Shown in pieces: positions 50,691-59,367 of a stretch of 64,000 nt of DNA. The notes beneath the pieces were generated by a model. It saw nothing but the letters and a program-made list of their open reading frames with translations. It was not told where the DNA came from and made no database searches. The translations under genes were made by a program, and so were the position numbers. The stretch's first letter is position 1. Every line of letters starts with the position of its first letter. The DNA is from Streptomyces cavernae. GTDB taxonomy: Bacteria; Actinomycetota; Actinomycetes; Streptomycetales; Streptomycetaceae. The stretch covers positions 62,001-126,000 of the forward strand of contig NZ_RPDJ01000020.1 of NCBI RefSeq assembly GCF_004023625.1, given 5' to 3'.

Positions 50691-50837
50691 AGGGCCCCAC
50701 GGTCCTCCCCGTCCTTCGTCGCGTCAAGGACGATCACCCGACTGGCATGCCCACAAGATTAATTGCATATGACACCGATTAGCTTTCCTAAGCTATTGTG
50801 TGCATACGCGATCATCTCCGGAGGGGTGTCCGCCGCC

Positions 50838-50913
50838 GTCAGGCATCAGCCGTCAGGCTTCGGCGTCAGCCGTCAGGCGTCAGGCGTCAGCCGTCAGGCG
50901 TCAGCCGTCAGCC
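50838..50913. repeat. GTCAGSC heptamer repeat tract, copy A
   Basis: About 11 imperfect heptamers (GTCAGGC, GTCAGCC, ATCAGCC) in a row. The tract runs into the 3' end of the SUFU-domain gene, so the last three residues and stop (ADG, TGA) are made of repeat sequence. A sister tract lies at 59237. Confidence 0.9.
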
Positions 50914-51491
50914 AACGCGACGGACGCACGCAGCGGGTCGCGCAGGTCCGTGCCCCTTGCCAGCCAGCGTTCCTGGAGGGCGCCCGCGCCGTGGACCCGC
51001 TTCCACGCCGCCTCGTTCGCCGTCATGGGCAGCAGCGGCAGGAACCGTACGGGATCGGCAGGCGCGTCCAGTTCCAGGTCCGGCACCAGACCGCCGGACT
51101 CCGCGACCAGCACGGAGCTGAACGGGGCGCCGGGCCACAGGGGTTCACCCACGTCGAGCGAGGCACCCGGCGCCACGACCACACCCTCGACTTGCGGGGA
51201 CGCGGCGAGCACGGCGAGCGGACGGAGCACCTTGTCGGTGTCGGCGAGCCCCGCTCGCACGGACAGCACCAACTCGACGCGAGGGCCCCTGACTTGATCC
51301 GCGATCACCGCGTTGGGGTCGGCCATCGGCGTGGCCGACATACCGAGCGTGGCGTAGCGGACGAGCTCTCCCTCTGTGAAGCGCAGCACTTCGATCCGGT
51401 CCGCACCGAGGAAGGTGACCGCAGCCCGCGCGTCGGGTTCGCCCAGCGCAGAACGCAACCGGGCCTCGACGAGGGGAAGAACTTCAGCCAT
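50901..51491 (-). CDS. Suppressor-of-fused (SUFU) domain protein
   Basis: A 196-residue protein of the bacterial SUFU-like family, recognised by VRYATLGMSATPMADP, GPRVELVLSVRAGL and LLPMTANEAAWKRVHG. In bacteria such proteins occur near toxin-immunity genes and as stand-alone genes; their function is unclear. ATG 51491 with a weak ribosome site. The C-terminus lies in a heptamer repeat tract and so is probably variable among strains. Confidence 0.8.
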   Translation of the reverse strand: MAEVLPLVEARLRSALGEPDARAAVTFLGADRIEVLRFTEGELVRYATLGMSATPMADPNAVIADQVRGPRVELVLSVRAGLADTDKVLRPLAVLAASPQVEGVVVAPGASLDVGEPLWPGAPFSSVLVAESGGLVPDLELDAPADPVRFLPLLPMTANEAAWKRVHGAGALQERWLARGTDLRDPLRASVALADG

Positions 51492-52058
51492 GCGCCGAGC
51501 ATAGATCTCGTCGGCTACGGGCAAAGCAGCACCTTGACGCTTCGTGGCGCTGATACTCTTGACTGCCGGTCGGGGCAGCACGCAAAGCGTAGCTCTCGAG
51601 CCTCGGCCCGCATGAACGCGCAATGACTCCCCTACGGGGAACCCCTGACGGGGTATGGAACGTCCCTTACGAGGGACCGGCCGGAGGAGGTGGGGCTGCA
51701 ATGGACCGAAGTCGACCGTGCAGTACCACCCGCTCTTCCGGCCGCTGAGTTTCTCCCGCTCTGCTCGGCTTTCGCCTCCCGCACTCGCATCACGTCATGT
51801 CCGGTGCACACGGAAGAGCACTTCGTTTCCACCTGATCCAACCGATCCGGCAGATCCGCCGGTCCGGCAGCTGAGCCGTCTCGTTCGTCTCGTCTGCACG
51901 GCCCGACCGTTCCGTTGGATCTGAATCGAACGAAGCGTCACCGCGACGGTGCGGTGCTCCCCGCTTTGTGGACGTGCCAAACCTGTGCAGTCAGAACGTC
52001 CCCATTCCGGGTAGTTCCACCCGTCGTCGGCTGCCTCCGTTCCGCGAAGGAGCCTGCC
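51492..52058 (+). promoter_or_regulatory. Structured leader upstream of corA
   Basis: The 567-base region contains three hairpins in a row (CCCCTACGGGG 51629-51639, CCCCTGACGGGG 51642-51653, GTCCCTTACGAGGGAC 51662-51677). After these come GGAGGAGG and a 15-codon ORF at 51701. CGGCCGGA before that ORF can pair with TCCGGCCG at its end (about 51738-51745), which would hide its ribosome site. I did not recognise a known magnesium riboswitch. Confidence 0.5.
51701..51748 (+). CDS. Possible leader peptide upstream of corA
   Basis: ATG 51701 starts MDRSRPCSTTRSSGR and ends at TGA. GGAGGAGG lies ten to eleven bases upstream. The ORF is 310 bases before corA. A short ORF with a strong ribosome site inside a structured leader suggests a regulatory role, but it might also occur by chance. 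Confidence 0.4.
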   Translation: MDRSRPCSTTRSSGR

Positions 52059-53180
52059 ATGTCGATGATCCGTGACCTGCGCGCCGCGGTCCGCCCCTCA
52101 CTGCGCAAGGAGAGCGCCACCTACGACCCCACGCGCGACCGTGCGACGTCGTCGGCGGTCGTGGACTGCGCGGTCTACCGCGACGGCGTCCGCGTCGCCT
52201 CGCGTGAGGCGTCCCGTGACGCCCTGACCCCGCACGAGGCGATGCGTCAGGTGCGCCGGGAGGGCGGTTTCGTGTGGATCGGTCTGCACGAGCCCACCGA
52301 GGCCGAATTCGGGGGAATCGCCGCCGAGTTCGGGCTGCACCCGCTGGCCGTGGAGGACGCGGTCCAGGCCCACCAGCGGCCCAAGCTGGAGCGCTACGAC
52401 GACACGCTGTTCACCGTCTTCAAGACCATCCACTACGTCGAGCACGACGAACTCACCGCCAGCAGCGAGGTCGTGGAGACCGGTGAGGTCATGTGCTTCA
52501 CCGGCCGGGACTTCTTCATCACCGTCCGGCACGGCGGGCAGGGCTCGCTGCGGGCGCTGCGGCACCGGCTGCAGGACGACCCGGAGCTGCTCGCCAAGGG
52601 CCCCTCCGCGGTGCTGCACGCGATCGCCGACCACGTCGTGGACGGCTACCTCGCGGTCGCCGACGCCATGCAGGACGACATCGACGAGGTCGAGACCGAG
52701 GTGTTCTCGCCCGGGCGCAAGGGCGGCCCCTCGCGGGGTGTGGACGCCGGGCGGATCTACCAGCTCAAGCGTGAGGTGCTGGAGTTCAAGCGGGCGGTGG
52801 CGCCACTGCTGCGGCCGATGCAGGACCTGAGCGAGCGGCCGATGCGGCTGGTGGACCCGGGCATCCAGAAGTACTTCCGGGACGTGGCCGACCACCTGGC
52901 CCGGGTGCACGAGCAGGTAGTCGGCTTCGACGAGCTGCTGAACTCGATCCTGCAGGCGAACCTCGCGCAGGCCTCCGTCGCACAGAACGAGGACATGCGG
53001 AAGATCACGTCATGGGCGGCGATCATCGCGGTCCCGACGATGGTGTGCGGGGTGTACGGCATGAACTTCGAGTACATGCCGGAACTGAAATGGCGGTACG
53101 GCTACCCGGTGATCGTCGGCATCACGGTGGCCATCTGCCTGGGGATCCACCGCACGCTGAAGCGGAACGGCTGGCTTTGA
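52059..53180 (+). CDS. corA: Magnesium/cobalt transporter CorA
   Basis: A 373-residue CorA-family channel. A large cytoplasmic alpha/beta domain is followed by the long stalk helix and two C-terminal membrane helices. The selectivity signature GMN is in VYGMNFEYMPELKW, and the short C-terminus is basic (HRTLKRNGWL). It carries Mg2+ (or Co2+/Ni2+) through the cytoplasmic membrane. ATG 52059 follows GAAGGAGC. It shares the region with MgtE-N/CBS and DUF1003 genes, a possible magnesium theme. Confidence 0.93.
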   Translation: MSMIRDLRAAVRPSLRKESATYDPTRDRATSSAVVDCAVYRDGVRVASREASRDALTPHEAMRQVRREGGFVWIGLHEPTEAEFGGIAAEFGLHPLAVEDAVQAHQRPKLERYDDTLFTVFKTIHYVEHDELTASSEVVETGEVMCFTGRDFFITVRHGGQGSLRALRHRLQDDPELLAKGPSAVLHAIADHVVDGYLAVADAMQDDIDEVETEVFSPGRKGGPSRGVDAGRIYQLKREVLEFKRAVAPLLRPMQDLSERPMRLVDPGIQKYFRDVADHLARVHEQVVGFDELLNSILQANLAQASVAQNEDMRKITSWAAIIAVPTMVCGVYGMNFEYMPELKWRYGYPVIVGITVAICLGIHRTLKRNGWL

Positions 53181-53202
53181 GCGCGCTGGTTAGTCTTGCC
53201 CC

Positions 53203-53709
53203 ATGACAAGCGAGCTGCTCGACCAGGCCCTCGTCGAGGAAGCCACCAAGAAGTCCGGCCTGATCTGGGTCCAGGCCGACGGGCCCGCGCGGGCGCTGTG
53301 GCACGTGTGGCACGAGGGTGCCGCGTGTCTGGTGGGCGACGGGCCCGGGGAGCAGCCGCTGCCGGGGCTCGTCAACGGGGGCTCCGCGTCCGTCACGGTC
53401 CGCAGCAAGGACAAGGGCGGGCGGCTGGTGGCCTGGACGGCCGAGGTCGTGGAGCTGGCGCCGGGCTCCGACGAGTGGAACGCGGCCGTGGCGGAGCTGA
53501 AGGGCAAGCGGCTGAACGCTCCGGACGGGGAGGCCATGCCGGAGCGGTGGGCCCGTGAGTGCCGGGTGCTGCGGCTCGAGCCCCGGGGCGCCACGACGGC
53601 CATGCCGGACGGCTCGCTGGCGGCTCAGCCGCTGCCGACCCCCGCGACCACTCGCCGGCCCGCGCCGGCGGCGCTCCCTCGCCTGCTCTTCCGTCGAAAA
53701 CGCCGGTAG
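53203..53709 (+). CDS. Conserved hypothetical protein
   Basis: A 168-residue protein starting 22 bases after corA and probably translated from the same mRNA. The first 120 residues look like a compact mixed alpha/beta domain (KKSGLIWVQADGPARALWHVWHEG), somewhat like split-barrel flavin proteins, and the last 50 are Pro/Ala/Arg-rich. I cannot name a family. ATG 53203. Confidence 0.75.
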   Translation: MTSELLDQALVEEATKKSGLIWVQADGPARALWHVWHEGAACLVGDGPGEQPLPGLVNGGSASVTVRSKDKGGRLVAWTAEVVELAPGSDEWNAAVAELKGKRLNAPDGEAMPERWARECRVLRLEPRGATTAMPDGSLAAQPLPTPATTRRPAPAALPRLLFRRKRR

Positions 53710-53797
53710 TCCCCGCGCGGTCGATGTTGCCGCGGCCGGGGTCCGAGGTCCGCGGTCCACTGGCATTCCGCCCGGGCCCGGTGCCACCCGCGCGGTG

Positions 53798-54544
53798 TCA
53801 GGACGCCGGTAGCTGCCTGCCGTAGTCGACCGTCTGCTTCTCCTGCGGCTCCTCGAGGGAGAAGGGCTTGCCCCAGTCCGTCAGGCGAAGCGTCCCCGCC
53901 CCGCCGGCGCGGACCAGCCGCACGGGAAAGGGGCGGCCCTCGAGGGAGACGTCCAGGGTGCCCCCGGAGCCGTTGTCGCCGGTGAGACGGATGGTGCGGA
54001 TGCCGTTCTGCTCGCGGCGCCCGTCCGTCGCGAGCTCGCCGTGCAGCGTCAGCAGCCCGTCCAGCAGCGTGTCCTTGTCCGTGAACCCGCTCAGCCGCTG
54101 ATACGCCGGGTCGCCCTTGGGGACCTTGACGTACATGCCGTCGAGCTTGCCGGCGGCCGCCGCGTCCGCCTTGCCGGCGTCCTCGTGACTCCAGAAGGAG
54201 GCGTCCGCCCTGAGGAAGAGCTTCTCGTCCACCCTCAGCAACCGGAAGGTGTCCCCCTCGGAGGTCACGGAACCCGTGCCGCCGTTCCCCTTCAACCGCA
54301 TGTCGAGCTTGTAGGTCTTGCCCTTGACGACCACCGCCCCCGACAGCCGCACGGTGTCCGCCGCCTCGGCCACCGTCCGCGTCCTTGCCTGTATCTGCTC
54401 CGGCGTCAGCTTCCCCACACCGTTGGTTCCCGCGTCCGGATCCTCACCACAGCCCGTCAGCCCGGTCCCCGTCACCACCAGCGCACACATCGCGGTCGCC
54501 AGCGTCGCCCTGCGGCGGGTGCGGCCCAGGGGAAGTGCAGTCAC
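53798..54544 (-). CDS. LppX/LprG-like (LolA-fold) lipoprotein
   Basis: A 248-residue lipoprotein with a basic signal peptide and lipobox LTGC (Cys near residue 32). The mature part has the LppX_LprAFG pattern: small repeated beta strands, SGAVVVKGKTYKLDMRLKGN, and GSVTSEGDTFRLLRVDEKLF. LolA-fold lipoproteins in mycobacteria bind and move lipids to the cell surface; a similar role in Streptomyces is inferred. ATG 54544. Confidence 0.82.
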   Translation of the reverse strand: MTALPLGRTRRRATLATAMCALVVTGTGLTGCGEDPDAGTNGVGKLTPEQIQARTRTVAEAADTVRLSGAVVVKGKTYKLDMRLKGNGGTGSVTSEGDTFRLLRVDEKLFLRADASFWSHEDAGKADAAAAGKLDGMYVKVPKGDPAYQRLSGFTDKDTLLDGLLTLHGELATDGRREQNGIRTIRLTGDNGSGGTLDVSLEGRPFPVRLVRAGGAGTLRLTDWGKPFSLEEPQEKQTVDYGRQLPAS

Positions 54545-54752
54545 AGGCGGGGCCCTCTCATGCGGATGTCCTCATCGGCGTACGGCAGCGTACCGGTGCC
54601 GACTACGCCCTTCGGTGGCGGTCCGTCCGGACCGATCACCAGAGCGGGGCCGACCAGGACGACGTAGCCTGAAGCCCACAGCGGCGGACATAACTGGCCA
54701 AAGGATCCATACGCAGCCCCCTACGCCCCCTACGAAAAGGAGGCGCGCAGCC

Positions 54753-56039
54753 ATGGCCGCAGGCGCCCCCCGGATCTTCGTCTCCCACCTCGCCGGCGTC
54801 GCCGTCTTCGACCCCAACGGCGACCAGGTGGGGCGCGTCCGCGACCTCGTCGCGATGCTGCGGGTCGGCAGACGGCCCCCTCGCCTGCTGGGACTCGTCG
54901 TCGAACTCGCCACGCGCCGCCGCATCTTCCTGCCCATGACCCGGATCACCAGCATCGAGTCGGGCCAGGTGATCACCACCGGGGTGCTCAACGTCCGTCG
55001 CTTCGAACAGCGCCCCACCGAGCGGCTGGTGCTCGGCGAACTCCTCGACCGGCGCGTTCAACTCGTCGAGACCGGCGAGGAGGTGACCGTCCTGGACGTG
55101 TCCATCCAGCAGCGGCCGGCCCGCCGGGAGTGGGAGATCGACCGGGTCTTCGTCCGCAAGGGCAAGGGACGCGGCGGGGCCTTCCGGCGCGCCAAGGGCG
55201 AGACGATGACCGTGGAGTTCTCCGCCGTCACCGGCTTCTCCCTGGAGGAGCACGGCCAGGGCGCCGAGAACCTGCTCGCCACGTTCGAGCAGCTGCGCCC
55301 CGCAGACCTCGCCAACGTGCTGCACCACCTCTCCCCCAAGCGGCGCGCCGAGGTCGCCGCCGCGCTCGACGACGACCGGCTCGCCGACGTCCTGGAGGAG
55401 CTGCCCGAGGACGACCAGATCGAGATCCTCGGCAAGCTCAAGGAGGAGCGCGCCGCGGACGTCCTGGAGGCGATGGACCCCGACGACGCCGCGGACCTGC
55501 TCGCCGAGCTGCCCGACGCGGACAAGGAGCGGCTGCTGGCGCTGATGCGCCCGGACGACGCGGCGGACGTACGCCGGCTGATGTCTTACGAGGAGCGGAC
55601 CGCGGGCGGTCTGATGACCACCGAGCCGATCGTGCTGCGGCCGGACGCCACGGTCGCGGACGCCCTGGCCCGGGTGCGCGAACCGGACCTCTCCCCCGCG
55701 CTCGCCGCCCAGGTGTACGTGTGCCGTCCGCCGGACGAGACGCCGACCGGCAAGTACCTGGGAGCCGTGCACTTCCAGCGCCTGCTGCGGGACCCCCCGT
55801 ACACCCTGGTCGGCTCGATCATCGACGATGATCTGCAGCCGCTCGACCCGAACGCCGAGCTGCCCGTCGTCGCCGGGTTCTTCGCGACGTACGACATGGT
55901 GGCCGCGCCCGTCGTCGACGAGAGCGGCTCGCTGCTCGGCGCGGTGACCGTGGACGACGTACTGGACCATCTGCTGCCGGAGGACTGGCGGGAGACGGAG
56001 TTCCATCTGGAGGACGAGGAGGTGCCCGATGGCTCCTGA
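54753..56039 (+). CDS. Soluble MgtE N-terminal/CBS-domain protein (PRC-barrel-like start)
   Basis: A 428-residue protein with no membrane segments. The first 150 residues resemble PRC-barrel-like beta domains, with a double occurrence of FVSHLAGVAVFDPNG and related strands. Then comes the MgtE N domain of helical repeats (ADLANVLHHLSPKRRAEVAAAL, DDAADLLAELPDADK) and two CBS domains (TEPIVLRPDATVADALA, TYDMVAAPVVDESG). The channel part of MgtE is missing, so it may sense magnesium or nucleotides for another protein. ATG 54753 follows AAAGGAGG. It overlaps the DUF1003 gene by 11 bases. Confidence 0.88.
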   Translation: MAAGAPRIFVSHLAGVAVFDPNGDQVGRVRDLVAMLRVGRRPPRLLGLVVELATRRRIFLPMTRITSIESGQVITTGVLNVRRFEQRPTERLVLGELLDRRVQLVETGEEVTVLDVSIQQRPARREWEIDRVFVRKGKGRGGAFRRAKGETMTVEFSAVTGFSLEEHGQGAENLLATFEQLRPADLANVLHHLSPKRRAEVAAALDDDRLADVLEELPEDDQIEILGKLKEERAADVLEAMDPDDAADLLAELPDADKERLLALMRPDDAADVRRLMSYEERTAGGLMTTEPIVLRPDATVADALARVREPDLSPALAAQVYVCRPPDETPTGKYLGAVHFQRLLRDPPYTLVGSIIDDDLQPLDPNAELPVVAGFFATYDMVAAPVVDESGSLLGAVTVDDVLDHLLPEDWRETEFHLEDEEVPDGS

Positions 56040-56625
56040 CCGCGAGACGCGTGAGCGGATGCCCGCGGGGGCCACCGCCACCGGCCGGCACCGGGTCCGT
56101 CTCGACCAGCCGCTGCCCCCGCGCCGGTGGATCCTGCCCGAATGGGACCCGGAGGCCTTCGGGAAGCTGTCGGAGCGGGTCGCCCGGTTCATCGGCACCG
56201 GACGGTTCCTCGTCTGGATGACGGTCGTCATCATCCTGTGGGTGCTGTGGAACAGTTTCGCGCCGCGCGACCTGCGCTTCGACGAGTACCCGTTCATCTT
56301 CCTGACCCTGATGCTGTCGCTGCAGGCCTCGTACGCGGCCCCGCTGATCCTGCTCGCGCAGAACCGGCAGGACGACCGCGACCGGGTCAACCTGGAGCAG
56401 GACCGCAAGCAGAACGAGCGGTCGATCGCGGACACCGAGTATCTGACCCGGGAGGTCGCCGCACTGCGGACGGGCCTCGGCGAGGTCGCGACGAGGGACT
56501 GGATCCGTTCCGAGCTGCAGGACCTGGTCAAGGAGCTCGACGGGGGGCGGCACACCGACGGCCACGTGCGATTCCCGGCAGTTCCGGCGGAACACCCTCG
56601 GGGACGTGACGGAGGTGACCGCTGA
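56029..56625 (+). CDS. DUF1003 membrane protein
   Basis: A 198-residue protein with the DUF1003 pattern: two membrane helices (VWMTVVIILWVLWN, FIFLTLMLSLQASYAAPLIL) followed by a charged helix (QNRQDDRDRVNLEQDR). The overlap with the MgtE-N/CBS gene and this pairing are frequent in actinobacteria, so the two products may work together, perhaps in cation handling. Function is not known. Confidence 0.87.
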   Translation: MAPDRETRERMPAGATATGRHRVRLDQPLPPRRWILPEWDPEAFGKLSERVARFIGTGRFLVWMTVVIILWVLWNSFAPRDLRFDEYPFIFLTLMLSLQASYAAPLILLAQNRQDDRDRVNLEQDRKQNERSIADTEYLTREVAALRTGLGEVATRDWIRSELQDLVKELDGGRHTDGHVRFPAVPAEHPRGRDGGDR

Positions 56626-56668
56626 CGGGCTTACCGGCCCCCGGAGCCGTCGCCGTACCATCGTCGGT

Positions 56669-57802
56669 ATGGCTACGGAAGACGCGGTGCGCGAGGCACT
56701 GGCGACGGTGAACGACCCCGAGATCAACCGACCCATCACCGAACTGGGGATGGTCAAATCGGTGGACATCGGTGCGGATGGCGCGGTCGCGGTCACCGTG
56801 TACCTGACCGTTTCCGGCTGTCCGATGCGGGACACGATCACGCAGCGTGTGACGGAGGCGGTCTCCCGTGTGGAGGGCGTCACCCGTGTCGACGTCACGC
56901 TCGACGTCATGAGCGACGAGCAGCGGCGCGAGCTGGCGACCGCGCTGCGCGGTGGTCAGGCCGAGCGGGAGGTCCCGTTCGCCAAACCGGGCTCACTGAC
57001 CCGTGTGTACGCGGTGGCGTCCGGCAAGGGCGGCGTCGGCAAGTCCTCGGTGACGGTGAACCTCGCGGCGGCGATGGCGGCCGAGGGCCTGAAGGTCGGC
57101 GTGGTCGACGCGGACATCTACGGCCACTCGGTGCCGCGCATGCTGGGCGCCGACGGCCGGCCCACCCAGGTCGAGAACATGATCATGCCCCCGTCGGCGA
57201 ACGGTGTGAAGGTCATCTCGATCGGTATGTTCACCCCCGGCAACGCGCCGGTGGTGTGGCGCGGCCCGATGCTGCACCGTGCGCTCCAGCAGTTCCTCGC
57301 GGACGTCTACTGGGGCGACCTGGACGTGCTGCTGTTGGACCTCCCGCCGGGCACGGGTGACATCGCGATCTCGGTGGCCCAGCTGGTCCCGAACGCGGAG
57401 ATCCTCGTCGTCACCACCCCCCAGCAGGCCGCGGCCGAGGTCGCGGAGCGGGCGGGCTCGATCGCCGTCCAGACGCACCAGAAGATCGTCGGCGTGGTCG
57501 AGAACATGTCCGGGCTGCCCTGCCCGCACTGCGGCGAGATGGTGGACGTCTTCGGCACGGGCGGCGGCCAGGTGGTGGCCGACGGCCTTACCCGTACGAC
57601 GGGCGCCACGGTCCCGGTTCTCGGCTCGATCCCGATCGACGTCCGACTGCGCGAGGGCAGCGACGAGGGCAAGCCGGTCGTCCTGACCGACCCCGACTCC
57701 CCGGCAGGGTCCGCTCTGCGGGCCATCGCGGGGAAGCTGGGGGGCCGCCAGCGCGGCCTCGCGGGGATGGCCCTGGGGATCACCCCGAAGAACAAGTTCT
57801 GA
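56669..57802 (+). CDS. mrp: Mrp/ApbC-family iron-sulphur cluster carrier ATPase
   Basis: A 377-residue protein with an N-terminal DUF59/MIP18 domain (residues 1-95, with TVSGCPMRDTI) and a deviant Walker A P-loop GKGGVGKSSVT (about residue 120). DADIYGHSVP and DLPPGTGDIAISV follow, then the metal-binding CPHC. Such proteins carry Fe-S clusters to apoproteins. ATG 56669 has a weak ribosome site but begins the conserved DUF59 start. Follows DUF1003 by 43 bases. Confidence 0.93.
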   Translation: MATEDAVREALATVNDPEINRPITELGMVKSVDIGADGAVAVTVYLTVSGCPMRDTITQRVTEAVSRVEGVTRVDVTLDVMSDEQRRELATALRGGQAEREVPFAKPGSLTRVYAVASGKGGVGKSSVTVNLAAAMAAEGLKVGVVDADIYGHSVPRMLGADGRPTQVENMIMPPSANGVKVISIGMFTPGNAPVVWRGPMLHRALQQFLADVYWGDLDVLLLDLPPGTGDIAISVAQLVPNAEILVVTTPQQAAAEVAERAGSIAVQTHQKIVGVVENMSGLPCPHCGEMVDVFGTGGGQVVADGLTRTTGATVPVLGSIPIDVRLREGSDEGKPVVLTDPDSPAGSALRAIAGKLGGRQRGLAGMALGITPKNKF

Positions 57803-57878
57803 ACCAGTTACGCAACCAGCTCTCGCCGGCCCTCAATCGGCTCTGAACAGCCTCTGAGCGGCGGTGATCAGCGTCGGG

Positions 57879-57913
57879 GTGGGGATGCCGTTCCGCGGGA
57901 CGGCACCCCCACC
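57879..57913. terminator. Bidirectional terminator
   Basis: GGTGGGGATGCCGT pairs with ACGGCACCCCCACC (one mismatch) across a TCCGCGGG loop between convergent mrp and hypothetical genes. Confidence 0.82.
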
Positions 57914-57928
57914 GCGTGACGGCTTTCA

Positions 57929-58585
57929 CTAGGCGTACGACTCGATGTCCTTGACCATCGCGAAGCCCAACCCGTACGCGCTCATGCCGCGGCCGTATGC
58001 GCCCAGGTGGACGCCCTGCTGGGTCGAGCCGGCGAGGACCCAGCCGAACTCCGACTCGCGGTAGTGGAAGGGTGTCGGAAGGCCGTCCACGGGCAGGGAC
58101 AGCGTTGACCAGTCGGAGCCTGAGAGGTCGTCCGCGAGCACCCAGGCGGTCTCCGTCTGCTGCTCCAGCCAGTCGTCACGCAGCGTGTGGTCCATCTGGC
58201 CGGGCCAGGTGACGGACAGCAGGCCCATCCCGGCGAGCCAGGCGGCGGAGGAGACCGATGTGGCCTCCAGCAGGCCGGTGCCGTCCGCGCTGCGGCGCAC
58301 GGGGTTGGCCGCGACGGTCACCACGACCGCGAACCGTTCCTTGTCCTCGGACGCCTCGTTGTGCATGGACGGCTCGTCGCCGTGCCCGAGCGCGCCGTGC
58401 TCCACGGCACCGTCCGCGGCGTTGCCCACCTGCAGCAGCCAGCGCGGCCCTGTGAACGCCTCGTCCAGGCCGTACCAGGGGAAGGCCGCCCGCAGGTAAC
58501 CGTCGACCGTCGTGCGCCGCCCGGAGGCGGGTTCTCCGCCCTCCGCTTCCGGCGCCTGCGCGCCCACCTGACTCGTCGTCTCCAT
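57929..58585 (-). CDS. Conserved hypothetical protein
   Basis: A 218-residue soluble protein of no recognised domain (e.g. TVDGYLRAAFPWYGLDEA, LLQVGNAADGAVEHGALG, ending GFAMVKDIESYA). Codon use and length argue for a real gene. ATG 58585. Nothing in the surroundings suggests a function. Confidence 0.75.
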   Translation of the reverse strand: METTSQVGAQAPEAEGGEPASGRRTTVDGYLRAAFPWYGLDEAFTGPRWLLQVGNAADGAVEHGALGHGDEPSMHNEASEDKERFAVVVTVAANPVRRSADGTGLLEATSVSSAAWLAGMGLLSVTWPGQMDHTLRDDWLEQQTETAWVLADDLSGSDWSTLSLPVDGLPTPFHYRESEFGWVLAGSTQQGVHLGAYGRGMSAYGLGFAMVKDIESYA

Positions 58586-59367
58586 CTGCCCGGACGCCTC
58601 CTCGCTCTCGTCGGGCCGGAGCGGCCCGCCCCCCTCTGGGGACCCTCATATGGTCCGCACAACAACAGGGCAGCATAGCCACACCGCTCCGAGGTGCCGG
58701 AACACCAGCCGGGTGGGTTGAAGCGCGTACGCGTCAAATACGGGCCTCGTGCGAGCTTGATGAGATTCAACTCACGTTCCCGATAGCAGTTTGGACCCGG
58801 GAATCGGACGTACGGGGGCCGCGACGGACCGTCTCCGCCGGAGGGCCGTACGCCGGGGGGTGGCGACTCGTCCGCATGGGGTGGCTGGGCACACCGCAGC
58901 GGTGTACGGGAGCGGCGCACGGAGGCGCGGCAGGGCGCGCACGGAACCCGGCGCAGGCGGCGCGAGCAGGTGCCTGAGGGCTGCGGCAGGGCGCGCGGGG
59001 GGCGCGGGGCGCTCCGGCATGGGGCACGGCTGGTCGCCGATGCGGGGGCGGAGGCGGGGTTACGCCGGGGGCGGGGTGGACGCGGGGACGGGTGGACGCG
59101 GGGGGCGGGGTGCGTGTGCGCCCGGCGTGGAAGGGCGGACTTCCCGCATGAGTTCCACATGAGGCCGGGCGCCCGGCGCCGCAGGCACACAGGGCGTAAC
59201 CCGCACGCGCCGAGCGTCGGCGTCGACCGTCCGGCTGTCAGCCGTCAGCCGTCAGCCGTCAGCCGTCAGCCGTCAGCCGTCAGCCGTCAGCCGTCAGCCG
59301 TCAGCGGAGTGTGCACACCCGGCGCGGAGAGTGAGGCGGTGTCCGGTGGGCGGTGTGCGGGGCTCGG
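58586..59367. other. 780-base gap upstream of a hypothetical gene and downstream of tatB
   Basis: No gene or RNA is recognised. It holds a very G-rich tract (59042-59112, runs of four and five G on the plus strand) and a perfect heptamer array (listed separately). The part at 58650-58800 is less GC-rich and probably carries the promoter of the hypothetical gene at 57929. Confidence 0.5.
59237..59306. repeat. GTCAGCC heptamer array, copy B
   Basis: Nine perfect GTCAGCC units plus one variant (GTCAGCG) in tandem. The array lies 60 bases past the tatB stop. Closely related to the imperfect tract at 50838. Confidence 0.92.

Noticed and set aside
58650..58800. A tRNA-like look (runs ending GGTTGAAGCGC near the start of the large gap)
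   Set aside because: No acceptor stem, anticodon arm or T-loop pairing could be built on either strand.
59237..59306. CRISPR-like array
   Set aside because: The 7-bp units are directly adjacent, with no spacers and no cas genes.
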